This document shows, piece by piece, positions 9,089-17,089 of a stretch of 64,000 nt of DNA (the stretch's first letter is position 1; the number at the start of each line of letters is the position of its first letter). Under the pieces are notes generated by a model. The model ran no database searches and was not told where the DNA came from. It saw nothing but the letters and a program-made list of their open reading frames with translations. Source of the DNA: Brevibacillus ruminantium (GTDB lineage: Bacteria > Bacillota > Bacilli > Brevibacillales > Brevibacillaceae); NCBI RefSeq assembly GCF_023746555.1, contig NZ_CP098755.1:2863001-2927000 (forward strand), in the 5' to 3' direction. Both the position numbers and the translations under genes were made by a program.

Positions 9089-9124
9089 GTGTTACGATTT
9101 AGCAAATTCATAACACTGATTATA
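9089..9124 (-). promoter_or_regulatory. Promoter of the nickel-type ABC operon with NikR-like operator
   Basis: On the minus strand a consensus -10 TATAAT (9124-9119) precedes a dyad whose half-sites are GTGTTA (9089-9094) and TAACAC (9111-9116), separated by exactly 16 nt. Symmetry extends to GTGTTAYGA/TCRTAACAC. The E. coli NikR site has the same 6-N16-6, 28-bp geometry with GTATGA/TCATAC half-sites. The predicted start of transcription falls inside the dyad, as expected for repression. The -35 is weak. Confidence 0.75.
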
Positions 9125-9356
9125 GCAAAAGGATTCCAAAATATGCACAGTTTATAAAAATTTCCGTCTTATCCTGCTAGTTGTACGGGTTTTTCTAGTG
9201 AGGGGGCACTCGCTCGATATGGAAAAATCTATCGAGTTTGTTGATGAAGAAAGAAAAAAGAAGCCTTTCCGATACCAGATCGGCAGACTTCAATCAGGGA
9301 GGAAATGCTTTTTACCAAAATTTTACCCTTTGCTGCAACTGAAAATTGCGGAACTT
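9125..9356. other. Non-coding remainder of the 9023-9356 intergenic region
   Basis: Apart from the NikR-like promoter, this stretch between the binding-protein gene and the end of the SHMT-like gene is AT-rich and shows no convincing ORF, RNA gene or terminator. A plus-strand open frame from 9198 runs into the antisense of the SHMT-like gene and lacks a ribosome site. Confidence 0.5.
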
Positions 9357-10700
9357 TTAATCAAAGCAATAGTGAATCTTCTGATACCCGCGGCGCATCT
9401 CGATGACTTGTTTTCTCGTCTCCTCCGGCTCTTCTTTCCCCTCTAGGACGGACACGATCAGATTTGCGACTGTTTCCATTTCTGCCTCTTTCATACCCAG
9501 CCTGGTCACTTCTGTCGTGCCGATGCGCAAGCCGCTTGGATAGTCCCAGTCCTCCGGTCTATCGCAGGGAATCAGGTTTTTATTGGTAATGATATTTGCC
9601 TTTGCCAACTCCTGAGCGACTTTCAAGCCTCCGCCGTATGCTCGCACGTCCAGGATAATCTGATGTGTACGGGTAAAGCCCTTATGTGACCCCAGAACGG
9701 GTACGCCCCGATCCGCCAGTGCTTTCCCCAGTGCCTGGGCATTGGTGACAATCTGTGCCATGTAATCATTCCCGTAAGCCAGAAACTCGGCTGCTGCTGC
9801 AGCCAAGGCCGCCACCCGGTTGACTTGATGGGTCGCTGCCAATGCCGGGAATATGGCATCGGTAATCGGTTTGGCCAGCTCCGGATCATTCCAAAGGATA
9901 ATCCCGCTCTGTGGTCCGCTGAATGTTTTTCCGGCCGATCCGGTGATCACGCAGGCACCCTCGCGAAGCGGGTCCTGAAACTGCCCGCCGCCGATCAGCC
10001 CGAGCTGATGAGCGCCGTCAAAAAAGATCCGCCCGCCCCATTCGGACACGATCTCCGCCATTTCCTTTAGGGGGAAAGGAAACAAGGTCATGGAAGCACC
10101 GAGAGTCACGAGACGAGGCTTGATTCGCCGGGCTGCCTCCGCAAACTGGTCCAGATCTACTTCCAGTTCAACAGGGTCCATCGGAACGTCGTGAATTTGC
10201 AGCCCCCTTATACCGGCAGGCCCGTCGATTCGATTGCTGGAATGACCGCCAAACGGCTGTGCGATCGTCATGACGTGATCACCCGGATTGGTCATTGCGG
10301 CATACACCGTCATATTTCCGAGCATACTGGCTACGAGCCGGTGATCAGCATAGTTGCACTGAAAGACCCGTTTTAACAGCTCTACGCACAAAGCCTCAAT
10401 TTCGTCGATGTACTTGGTACCGGCAAACCACCGTTCTGTCGGGCCGATATGACCTTCTGCGGCACGAGTGCCCACCTCTGAAGCCAGGAGTTTTCGTACC
10501 GTGGGGCTCGTCGGGGCTTCAGGAGCAAGCAGATTGAGGCATTCTTCCCCTCTCCACAGCGCATTTCTTTCCACCGCGTTGATGACTTCCTGCTGCATCA
10601 TTCGGGGAGAGGAGCATTGATCCAGCAGATCTCTTGCCCACCCCAACACTTTTTCATCATGGATTTCAAGGTTTTTTGCAGGTGATTGGTTAGACGCCAT
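9357..10700 (-). CDS. Serine hydroxymethyltransferase-like PLP enzyme
   Basis: This 447-residue fold-type I PLP enzyme resembles SHMT/glycine hydroxymethyltransferase. It shows FFDGAHQLGLI (the SHMT D-x-AH motif) and the lysine region GSAGKTFSGPQSG, where housekeeping GlyA usually has a T-rich THKTLRGP. The changed lysine region, an N-terminal extension of about 30 residues and a dedicated GntR regulator suggest a specialised paralogue, for example one acting on alpha-methylserine or another beta-hydroxy amino acid, rather than the one-carbon housekeeping enzyme. GAGGG lies upstream of the ATG. Function beyond the fold is inference. Confidence 0.8.
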   Translation of the reverse strand: MASNQSPAKNLEIHDEKVLGWARDLLDQCSSPRMMQQEVINAVERNALWRGEECLNLLAPEAPTSPTVRKLLASEVGTRAAEGHIGPTERWFAGTKYIDEIEALCVELLKRVFQCNYADHRLVASMLGNMTVYAAMTNPGDHVMTIAQPFGGHSSNRIDGPAGIRGLQIHDVPMDPVELEVDLDQFAEAARRIKPRLVTLGASMTLFPFPLKEMAEIVSEWGGRIFFDGAHQLGLIGGGQFQDPLREGACVITGSAGKTFSGPQSGIILWNDPELAKPITDAIFPALAATHQVNRVAALAAAAAEFLAYGNDYMAQIVTNAQALGKALADRGVPVLGSHKGFTRTHQIILDVRAYGGGLKVAQELAKANIITNKNLIPCDRPEDWDYPSGLRIGTTEVTRLGMKEAEMETVANLIVSVLEGKEEPEETRKQVIEMRRGYQKIHYCFD

Positions 10701-10775
10701 CCGTTATCCCTCTTTTCATGATCACAATGATCGTTTTTGAAGTCTCACAGTATTGGCTAATCGTCCACTATAAAA

Positions 10776-10807
10776 CCAATATATCGGATACTGGTTTTCA
10801 TAGTCAA
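10776..10807 (-). promoter_or_regulatory. Promoter and GntR operator of the SHMT-like gene
   Basis: On the minus strand TTGACT (10807-10802), an 18-nt spacer and TATATT (10783-10778) form a sigma-A promoter. The -10 lies inside the near-palindrome CCAATATATCGG (10776-10787), which recurs exactly at 11532-11543 before the GntR gene. An outer dyad of seven-base arms (AAAACCA / TGGTTTT) frames it. Binding here should block the promoter. Confidence 0.7.
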
Positions 10808-10837
10808 GGTATTTTCAGAAATGACTGAAAAATAGAT

Positions 10838-10868
10838 AAAAAAAGACAGCCTCAACCTTTTCAGGCTG
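10838..10868 (-). terminator. Terminator after the GntR gene
   Basis: CAGCCT (10847-10852) pairs with AGGCTG (10863-10868). On the minus strand the hairpin is followed by a seven-T run. It begins 9 nt after the GntR stop codon and so separates that gene from the SHMT-like gene promoter. Confidence 0.75.
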
Positions 10869-10876
10869 ATCGCTGC

Positions 10877-11527
10877 CTATGATTCCGCTGTAAGTACTCT
10901 GCCAAGGCTTAACCAATTTTCCTCCGTTAGCTGGGCTGCTTTCCCGGCATCCTGTGCTTTGCAGGCTTCTATAATCGCAACATGCTGCTCTACGGAGCGG
11001 AGTCCTTCAAGGGAACTGAACTTTGCAAATTCCAAGCGCCGAATTTTGGGAACAATGCGTTCGAGGGCAAGGTCGATTTCTCGATTCCCGCAAACCTCCA
11101 GGAAGACCTGGTGAAAAGCATCATCTGCTTCAACCGCACGAATCATATTTTTTTCCTGCATCGCTTTGGCAAGCTGGCGGTTTTTCTCCTCCATATCGGC
11201 GCAATCCTGCTCGGACATCACAGGAACAGCGAGCCGTGCCGCAAGCGCGTGAAGGGTGGCAACCACGGTAAAGGCGTGCTTGGCCTCCTGCATATGAATC
11301 GGACTGATCCGGGTGAGTGAGCCGGGAGCCGATTCAACCAGTCCCTCGTCTTCCAGTCTTTTCAGCGCTTCCCGGACAGGTGTTCGGCTCACGCCAAAAT
11401 CCGCAGCCAAATCACTGTCTTTGATGCGCTGCCCAGGCGCCAGCTCCAATGTAATGATGGCCTTTTTCAGATATTCATAAATCTGGTCTCGCAAAACGGG
11501 GCGTTCTAACGGTTTTATGATTTTCAT
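10877..11527 (-). CDS. GntR-family (FadR/FCD type) transcriptional regulator
   Basis: A 216-residue regulator with an N-terminal winged helix (DSDLAADFGVSRTPVREALKRLE) and an all-helical FCD effector domain with conserved Asp/His positions (DDAFHQVFLEVCGN). It is expected to sense a small carboxylate or amino acid. The same 12-bp operator stands before it and before the SHMT-like gene downstream, so it probably controls both. The ATG has no Shine-Dalgarno, and promoter geometry puts the transcription start on its first base, suggesting a leaderless mRNA. Confidence 0.92.
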   Translation of the reverse strand: MKIIKPLERPVLRDQIYEYLKKAIITLELAPGQRIKDSDLAADFGVSRTPVREALKRLEDEGLVESAPGSLTRISPIHMQEAKHAFTVVATLHALAARLAVPVMSEQDCADMEEKNRQLAKAMQEKNMIRAVEADDAFHQVFLEVCGNREIDLALERIVPKIRRLEFAKFSSLEGLRSVEQHVAIIEACKAQDAGKAAQLTEENWLSLGRVLTAES

Positions 11528-11531
11528 GAAA

Positions 11532-11562
11532 CCAATATATCGGACTCTGAAAATCGTGTCAA
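11532..11562 (-). promoter_or_regulatory. Promoter and operator of the GntR gene (leaderless)
   Basis: Minus strand: perfect -35 TTGACA (11562-11557), 17-nt spacer, -10 TATATT (11539-11534), then six bases and the ATG at 11527. The -10 is embedded in CCAATATATCGG (11532-11543), shared with the SHMT-like promoter. The usual 7-nt step from the -10 puts +1 at the A of the start codon. Confidence 0.72.
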
Positions 11563-11583
11563 TATGCTCGCCATCGCTCCTGT

Positions 11584-12471
11584 TTAGTGGATATTTTTCT
11601 TCTTAAATCGTCCTCCGCGTACATCGTGGATATTCCCGATCGCCAGAAAGGCGGAGTCATCGATCTCTTCTACGATCGTTTTCAGCTTCGCTTCTTCCAA
11701 GCGGGTAATGACACAAAAGATCACTTTTTTATACTCGCCGGAATACCCGCCTTCGCCCTCCAGATACGTCACGCCCCTGCCCAGTCTTGCACTCAGTGCC
11801 TCCCCGATCTGGGTGTACTCTTCACTGATAATCCAGACTGACTTAGACTGATCCAAACCTTCGATGGTGATATCAATCATCTTGAAGGCGATATAGTAGG
11901 CAATCAGTGAGTACATGGCTTTGTCCCATCCAAAGATAAAGCCGGCACTTCCCAGGATAAAGATATTGATAATCATGACAAGCTCGCCGACGGAGAAGGG
12001 AGACTTTTTGCTGAGCAGAATAGAAACGATCTCCGTGCCATCAAGGGAACCACCAGCCCGGATCACCATGCCGATCCCGATACCCAGGATAATCCCGCCA
12101 AATACCGCGGAAAGCAGGAGGTCATGCGTCAATACGGGAACGGGTATCAAATACGTAGTTCCGATCGACATCACCGCCACACCAATCAACGTCGATAAGG
12201 CAAAGGTCTTGCCAATTTGCTTATACCCAATCACAAGAAAAGGCAGGTTGAGAACAAACAGGTACAGCCCCAGCTTAATCCCGGTCAAATGAGCGAGCAT
12301 GATGGAGATACCGGTAATGCCTCCGTCTATGATGTTATTTGGTACCAGAAAGATTTCCAAAGCGACAGATACAAGAATGGCTCCCAGGCAAATAAAAATC
12401 AGTCGCAGGAATAGAGATCGGTACCGCATACGCTTTCGGTTTCCTTTCATCGCCTGTGGTTCCATCTTCAC
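11584..12471 (-). CDS. YitT-family membrane protein (DUF161/DUF2179)
   Basis: A 295-residue protein with five or six hydrophobic helices (first at about residues 21-40) and the family motif DGGITGISIML, followed by a soluble C-terminal DUF2179 domain (about residues 210-290) ending in GNIHDVRGGRFKKK. AAGGAGGG stands 6 nt from the ATG. YitT proteins are common in Bacilli and their transport or sensing role is unknown. It is a single gene facing away from mqnC. Confidence 0.9.
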   Translation of the reverse strand: MKMEPQAMKGNRKRMRYRSLFLRLIFICLGAILVSVALEIFLVPNNIIDGGITGISIMLAHLTGIKLGLYLFVLNLPFLVIGYKQIGKTFALSTLIGVAVMSIGTTYLIPVPVLTHDLLLSAVFGGIILGIGIGMVIRAGGSLDGTEIVSILLSKKSPFSVGELVMIINIFILGSAGFIFGWDKAMYSLIAYYIAFKMIDITIEGLDQSKSVWIISEEYTQIGEALSARLGRGVTYLEGEGGYSGEYKKVIFCVITRLEEAKLKTIVEEIDDSAFLAIGNIHDVRGGRFKKKNIH

Positions 12472-12702
12472 CCTCCTTGGGTAAAGTATGCCCAGACTCC
12501 CTCCTTCTGATTGACGATGAAACAGCTTTTCTTTGCTCAGGACAGCTTTCTATTCGGTTCGCCTATTACCATGCTGCTGTCACGTGGCTGGGAGAGTTTG
12601 CAGAGGGATTTCTGATGACGAAAAGCAAGTTCTATGGTAGGATAGATCGATTTGATTTTTCGTATTTATTCATCTCTGTTTGAGACAAAGGAGGCTTGCG
12701 AA

Positions 12703-13836
12703 ATGCAGACAGTGGACCGTATCCTGGACAAGGCACTGCGAGGAGAGCGGATCGGACTGGAAGAGTGCATTACGCTCTTGGAATCAGATGAAATCGAAAA
12801 AATGGGACATGTCGCAAACGAATTGAAAAAGAAACGTCACCCTGAACCAATCGTAACGTTCAACATCGGACGCAACATCAATTACACCAATGTCTGTGAC
12901 GTCTACTGCCGTTTTTGTGCCTTTTACCGGCCGCCAGGATCGAGCGAAGGGTATGTCCTGCCCGACGAGACGATCCTCGCCAAGATTCAGGAAACCGTAG
13001 ATGTAGGCGGCGACGAAATCCTGATGCAGGGCGGAGTCAATCCGGATCTTCCGTTCACGTATTACCTGGACCTGCTGCGCAAAATCAAGCAGCGTTTTCC
13101 ACAAATCATTATGCACTCCTTCTCCCCTGCCGAGATTCAAAAAATGAAAGAGCTTTCCGGCTTGCCGCTGGAAGAAGTGCTGCGTCAGCTCCGCGATGCC
13201 GGACTTGACTCCCTGCCAGGCGGAGGCGGCGAGATTCTCGATGACCGGACACGCCGAAAAATCAGCCGTTTGAAAGGCTCCTGGACGGACTGGATGGACG
13301 TCATGAAGGCAGCCCACAAAATTGGCATGAATACCACAGCCACAATGGTGTACGGCTTCGGTGAATCCATGGAAGAGCGCGCCTTGCATATGCTTCGCGT
13401 CCGTGAGGCGCAAGATGAATGCAAAGCGAACGGATATGCTTCAGAGGGCTTTACTGCCTTTATCGCTTGGCCCTTCCAGCCGGATAATACCAATCTCAAG
13501 GTGGAAAAATCCAAACCGGAAGAATATCTGAAAATCGTCGCCATCAACCGGATTATGCTGGACAATATCAACAATCTCCAGGCATCCTGGGTCACGATGG
13601 GTCCGGAAATCGGCAAACTGGCTCTCTCCTACGGTGTGAATGATTTCGGCAGCACCATGATCGAGGAAAATGTCGTCTCTGCTGCGGGTACAACCCACAA
13701 GGTAAATATCGACCTGATCCTCCGGTTGATTCGAGAGACGGGGAATATTCCGGCGCAGCGCAACACACGCTATGAAATCCTGAGGGTTTTCCACGATCAG
13801 GATAAAGTAGACCGCGATTTTGTCATGCAAAACTAA
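12703..13836 (+). CDS. mqnC: Cyclic dehypoxanthinyl futalosine synthase MqnC
   Basis: Radical-SAM enzyme of the futalosine route to menaquinone; it cyclises dehypoxanthine futalosine. The 4Fe-4S cluster motif is CDVYCRFC (C-x3-C-x2-C), followed by FYRPPGSSEGY, and the family segments DSLPGGGGEIL and AWPFQP are present. The frame opens at 12652, but AAAGGAGG at 12688-12694 points to the ATG at 12703, giving 377 residues, the normal length. The remaining futalosine genes are not in the window. The YneQ-like gene follows 13 nt after the stop. Confidence 0.95.
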   Translation: MQTVDRILDKALRGERIGLEECITLLESDEIEKMGHVANELKKKRHPEPIVTFNIGRNINYTNVCDVYCRFCAFYRPPGSSEGYVLPDETILAKIQETVDVGGDEILMQGGVNPDLPFTYYLDLLRKIKQRFPQIIMHSFSPAEIQKMKELSGLPLEEVLRQLRDAGLDSLPGGGGEILDDRTRRKISRLKGSWTDWMDVMKAAHKIGMNTTATMVYGFGESMEERALHMLRVREAQDECKANGYASEGFTAFIAWPFQPDNTNLKVEKSKPEEYLKIVAINRIMLDNINNLQASWVTMGPEIGKLALSYGVNDFGSTMIEENVVSAAGTTHKVNIDLILRLIRETGNIPAQRNTRYEILRVFHDQDKVDRDFVMQN

Positions 13837-13849
13837 AGGGTGACTCCTC

Positions 13850-14149
13850 ATGGCATTTGGCATCACCAGAGCAGAGTTGAGTCAGTGGAAACAAAGGGTA
13901 ACTCGCGGTGAGATCGCCTTTTTGACGCATTATTGGCTAGATGCCCGGTTTCCCGGGGTCACGACTGTTACAAAAGTCGGGTGTGCCGATCTGCTAAAGC
14001 TGAAGGCCTGGTGCGAGCAGCACAGCTTGAATCCGGCGTATATTCATCAAAGACCGCCTTTTCCGCATTTTGATTTGATCGGTCCCAGGCAAAAAGAGAT
14101 TCTCATCAAAGAAGAGCTCTGGGAGCACATCAGCCGGTTTCGTCTTTGA
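13850..14149 (+). CDS. YneQ-like small protein of unknown function
   Basis: A 99-residue protein with a Trp- and His-rich core (FLTHYWLDARFPG, RPPFPHFDLIG) and no membrane segment. It looks like the Bacillus YneQ-type family, recalled from memory and not searched. It follows mqnC by 13 nt and is closed by a strong terminator, so the two are probably co-transcribed. No biochemical role is known to me. Confidence 0.75.
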   Translation: MAFGITRAELSQWKQRVTRGEIAFLTHYWLDARFPGVTTVTKVGCADLLKLKAWCEQHSLNPAYIHQRPPFPHFDLIGPRQKEILIKEELWEHISRFRL

Positions 14150-14171
14150 CAAAATACCCGAGTTCGTATGG

Positions 14172-14211
14172 AAAACAGATCCCTCCGAATGTTGTGAGGG
14201 ATCTGTTTTTT
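14172..14211 (+). terminator. Intrinsic terminator after mqnC unit
   Basis: Perfect 14-bp arms AAAACAGATCCCTC (14172-14185) and GAGGGATCTGTTTT (14196-14209) with a 10-nt loop and following Ts. It ends the mqnC-yneQ-like unit before nos. Confidence 0.92.
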
Positions 14212-14354
14212 GTGTGGCCAAAAAAGTTCGTACAACGTTCAAGGTCTTTATGGGAGCTTGGTTGTGGGCATGCTATCCTATATTTGAGCCTTCGGGTAGC
14301 GCTTGTCGATGCCCGCGGCTATGACAGTTTCTTTTTTCGCAAGGAGTGAGAACC

Positions 14355-15443
14355 ATTTCAGATACAATACGACTACGAGAAGAAGCACGCACGTTTCTTT
14401 TGGAATGCTACGCCTATCTCGGCAAATCCGATGCGGTAGTGCAAAGCCGCTGGCACATGATCGAGCAAGAAATCCAGTCGACCGGCTCCTATGCACATAC
14501 TTTTGAAGAATTGCATTATGGAGTCAAAGCGGCGTGGCGCAACAGCAACCGCTGTATCGGACGTTTTTTCTGGAATACCATCCATCTCTTCGATGCCAGA
14601 GAAGCGACAAGCGAGGAAGAAATCCGCGATGCCCTGCTTCGCCATATTGAATACGCAACCAACGGTGGAAAAATCCGCCCTGCGATCACTGTTTTTCGAG
14701 CAGCTGCCAACCATCAGGAACGGATTCGCATTTGGAACCATCAATTAATCCGCTATGCAGGCTTCGAGACCGAAACAGGCGTGATTGGCGACCCGCATTC
14801 GCTTCCTTTTACCAAGAAGTGCCTGGAATTGGGCTGGGCAGCCAAGCAGGAGCCCTTTGAAATTTTGCCGCTCGTGTTTCAAATTGGCGATCGCCCGCCC
14901 GCCTTGTTTGAGATCCCTAAAGAATATGTCCTGGAAGTGCCGATTTCTCATCCCCACTATAGCTGGTTTGATGAGCTCTCGCTTCGCTGGTACGCCGTTC
15001 CGATCATTTCGGAGATGCGTCTGGAGGTAGGAGGAATTCCCTATACCGCCGCTCCGTTTAACGGATGGTACATGGAGACTGAGATTGGCGCCCGCAACTT
15101 TGCTGACGAGGATCGCTTTCATATGCTTCCGCAAGTCGCAGCTTATATGGGGCTGGATACATCAACCAACGCCAGCTTTTGGAAGGACAAGGCCTTGATT
15201 GAGCTGAACCTGGCTGTACACCACTCTTATAAAGAAGCAGGCGTCAGTATCGTGGATCATCACACGGCTGCGCAGCAGTTTAAAATGTTTGAACAGCAGG
15301 AGCAGGAGGCGGGGCGAAGGGTTACCGGAGACTGGACCTGGCTGATTCCTCCTGTTTCACCCGCGACCACGCATATTTTTCACAAATCCTACGATAACAC
15401 CTGGCTCTCCCCCAACTTTTTCTATCAGGAGAAGCCGTACTGA
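14355..15443 (+). CDS. nos: Bacterial nitric oxide synthase oxygenase
   Basis: Oxygenase-only NO synthase that makes nitric oxide from L-arginine with an external reductase. The heme thiolate Cys lies in WRNSNRCIGR, the arginine-binding Glu in WYMETEIGARN, and HHTAAQQF and GDWTWLIPP match the dimer/pterin region. Length equals B. subtilis Nos. AAGGAG (14341-14346) overlaps the in-frame GTG at 14346, which makes that start unlikely; an ATT codon at 14355 has ideal 8-nt spacing and would give the normal N-terminus. I mark 14355 but the start codon is uncertain. It is convergent with a lipoprotein gene. Confidence 0.93.
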   Translation: MSDTIRLREEARTFLLECYAYLGKSDAVVQSRWHMIEQEIQSTGSYAHTFEELHYGVKAAWRNSNRCIGRFFWNTIHLFDAREATSEEEIRDALLRHIEYATNGGKIRPAITVFRAAANHQERIRIWNHQLIRYAGFETETGVIGDPHSLPFTKKCLELGWAAKQEPFEILPLVFQIGDRPPALFEIPKEYVLEVPISHPHYSWFDELSLRWYAVPIISEMRLEVGGIPYTAAPFNGWYMETEIGARNFADEDRFHMLPQVAAYMGLDTSTNASFWKDKALIELNLAVHHSYKEAGVSIVDHHTAAQQFKMFEQQEQEAGRRVTGDWTWLIPPVSPATTHIFHKSYDNTWLSPNFFYQEKPY

Positions 15444-15476
15444 TTCGAGACGGTTTTACTCGCGCAGGGAATGACA

Positions 15477-15522
15477 AAACCGGATGATTCGGACTTTACA
15501 GCAAGACCGCCTCATCCGGTTT
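15477..15522. terminator. Hairpin between convergent nos and lipoprotein genes
   Basis: Perfect 11-bp arms AAACCGGATGA (15477-15487) and TCATCCGGTTT (15512-15522) surround a 24-nt loop. T-rich ends on both sides fit a two-way terminator, although the loop is long. Confidence 0.6.
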
Positions 15523-15556
15523 CTGTCTGGTTCTCCTGTACACGATGATTTTGTTT

Positions 15557-16264
15557 TCAATGGTCGGGGACGAGTCTTCCCTTCCGGTAGGTATAGATTC
15601 GGTCCTCTGTGTTCGGTTGGCTGCGTATCTCCCACTCGTGTGCATCGGTAAAACGCACGCTGTCGGCGCTTATCTGTTGATTGAGATCGGCATAGACAAT
15701 AGTATTTCCTTCCCGTTTATAGATGGAGGAAAAGAACGTGGCCGTGAGTCCATAAGAGCCGATGATCACTTGTTCGCCCTCAAGCTCCCCTTCATACCGG
15801 GAACCGCCGTCCACAAAGAGGAAAACAAAGGGATGCTCCTTTTCTACCCCCAAATAATAGGTAACCCGGTAGTTGGCCCCTCGAAAACCTTCTACTTTCA
15901 TCCAGCCTTCACCAAAAGCTTGAACGGGGGTCATTGTGATGGCATCCGTGTTCCGGCCGTAACCGATTTGACCGAACTGGTACTGCTTTTGCCCGATCCG
16001 CACACCTCCGTATAGTCCCTGATCCGGGTCATTCGGTTTTGAATAGATAAAAAAGACTGCTTCGGTCCAAGGTGTCTCTTGCAAGATTTCTGCGACGTTT
16101 TCGGTCAACAGCTCACCGACTTGTTCATCCACTTTCTCCAGCGGTGTGAAATGCAATGCCATTTCGTCTGCTCCATGGCCTGGCTCCTGCACAACCGACC
16201 CCTGGTTGCAACCAGCCAAGGTGAGCGAAAATACTGCCAAGAAAATAAGAAAAGCTGCCCTCAT
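15557..16264 (-). CDS. Putative lipoprotein of unknown function
   Basis: A 235-residue secreted protein with a classic lipoprotein signal peptide: basic start, hydrophobic core and LAGC with lipidated Cys19. The mature part has an acidic helix region followed by a beta-rich region with Tyr/Gly-rich strands. I do not recognise a Pfam-type family. It is monocistronic and convergent with nos. Confidence 0.75.
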   Translation of the reverse strand: MRAAFLIFLAVFSLTLAGCNQGSVVQEPGHGADEMALHFTPLEKVDEQVGELLTENVAEILQETPWTEAVFFIYSKPNDPDQGLYGGVRIGQKQYQFGQIGYGRNTDAITMTPVQAFGEGWMKVEGFRGANYRVTYYLGVEKEHPFVFLFVDGGSRYEGELEGEQVIIGSYGLTATFFSSIYKREGNTIVYADLNQQISADSVRFTDAHEWEIRSQPNTEDRIYTYRKGRLVPDH

Positions 16265-16381
16265 ATCTTCTCCCCTACCAAATTCGAATTCGTTTCCAGC
16301 TTCTATTCATCAGACGATGATTGACAATAGATGTTCCGATCTTTTCCGGAAAATGATGACAGGTATTGAGAAATATTTTCC

Positions 16382-16436
16382 TTGAAATTGGTAAAACAGT
16401 GTGTTAACTTAAGTATTGTTTGGTCGACCAACCAAA
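16382..16436 (+). promoter_or_regulatory. tetR promoter and palindromic operator
   Basis: TTGAAA (16382-16387) and a weak -10 near 16404-16410 precede the perfect 12-bp palindrome TTGGTCGACCAA (16420-16431) within TTTGGTCGACCAACCAAA (16419-16436). A nearly identical inverted version occurs at 17048-17064, between tetR and the next genes, as expected for autoregulation and control of the adjacent genes. Confidence 0.72.
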
Positions 16437-16457
16437 TTATCATGAGGTGATTGATTC

Positions 16458-17024
16458 TTGAAGAAACAGGAGAAAAAACAGCTCATCATCGAGGCAGCTG
16501 CCAAAGTGCTGGCCGAAAAGGGTTATGAAAAAGCATCGATTAAGGACATTGCTGCTGAAGCAAAGATCACACCCGGTCTGATCCACTACTATTTTCGCAA
16601 CAAAGAAGAAATCCTGACAGAGCTGCTGATGGAAGCATCCCTCCAGTACACCAGCGACATGCAGAACCTGATGCAGACCGTTCCATCCGAGCAGCTATCC
16701 AAGGCTGCCCTGCGTGAACCGATCAAGCGCGTACTGCATCAGCCGGATTGGTATCGGCTGCGCTACGAGCTGTTTGCAATCGGTCTGCGCAATCCCAACT
16801 TGACGGAGCGTGTGAATGACATACTGGAAAATGGACGAAACGGGATCGCCGACATTTTACATGCGGTTTCACCCGAAACTGCCGGGCACCAAGAGACGGC
16901 CTCCATCCTTCTGGCCTGTTTCGATGGTTTGGCCCTGCAAAAATTAATGAATCCAGATTTCGACCTGGAAAAAGCCTATGAAGTTTTGGAAAAGATGGCA
17001 ATGTCGCTAAAGGATACCCGATAG
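16458..17024 (+). CDS. TetR-family transcriptional regulator
   Basis: A 188-residue TetR/AcrR regulator. The N-terminal helix-turn-helix spans about residues 8-52 (KDIAAEAKITPGLIHYYFRNKEEIL), followed by a variable helical ligand domain. Start is TTG with GAGGTGA 7 nt upstream. The paired operators on both sides of the gene suggest that it represses itself and the downstream genes for a membrane protein, an oxidoreductase and a Bcr/CflA-type pump, released by a toxic small molecule or quinone. Confidence 0.93.
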   Translation: MKKQEKKQLIIEAAAKVLAEKGYEKASIKDIAAEAKITPGLIHYYFRNKEEILTELLMEASLQYTSDMQNLMQTVPSEQLSKAALREPIKRVLHQPDWYRLRYELFAIGLRNPNLTERVNDILENGRNGIADILHAVSPETAGHQETASILLACFDGLALQKLMNPDFDLEKAYEVLEKMAMSLKDTR

Positions 17025-17047
17025 ACGGGTTTCTTTTACGAAATAAA

Positions 17048-17064
17048 TTTGGTTGGTTGACCAA
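17048..17064 (+). promoter_or_regulatory. Second TetR operator
   Basis: TTTGGTTGGTTGACCAA contains TTGGTTGACCAA, a one-mismatch version of the perfect palindrome before tetR, and extends in the opposite orientation. It lies about 25 nt before the Shine-Dalgarno of the next gene. Confidence 0.7.
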
Positions 17065-17089
17065 CCCATATTAATAAGGAGGCGTTTTT

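Noticed and set aside
9198..9446. Plus-strand open frame of 82 codons
   Set aside because: Half of it is antisense to the SHMT-like gene and there is no ribosome site.
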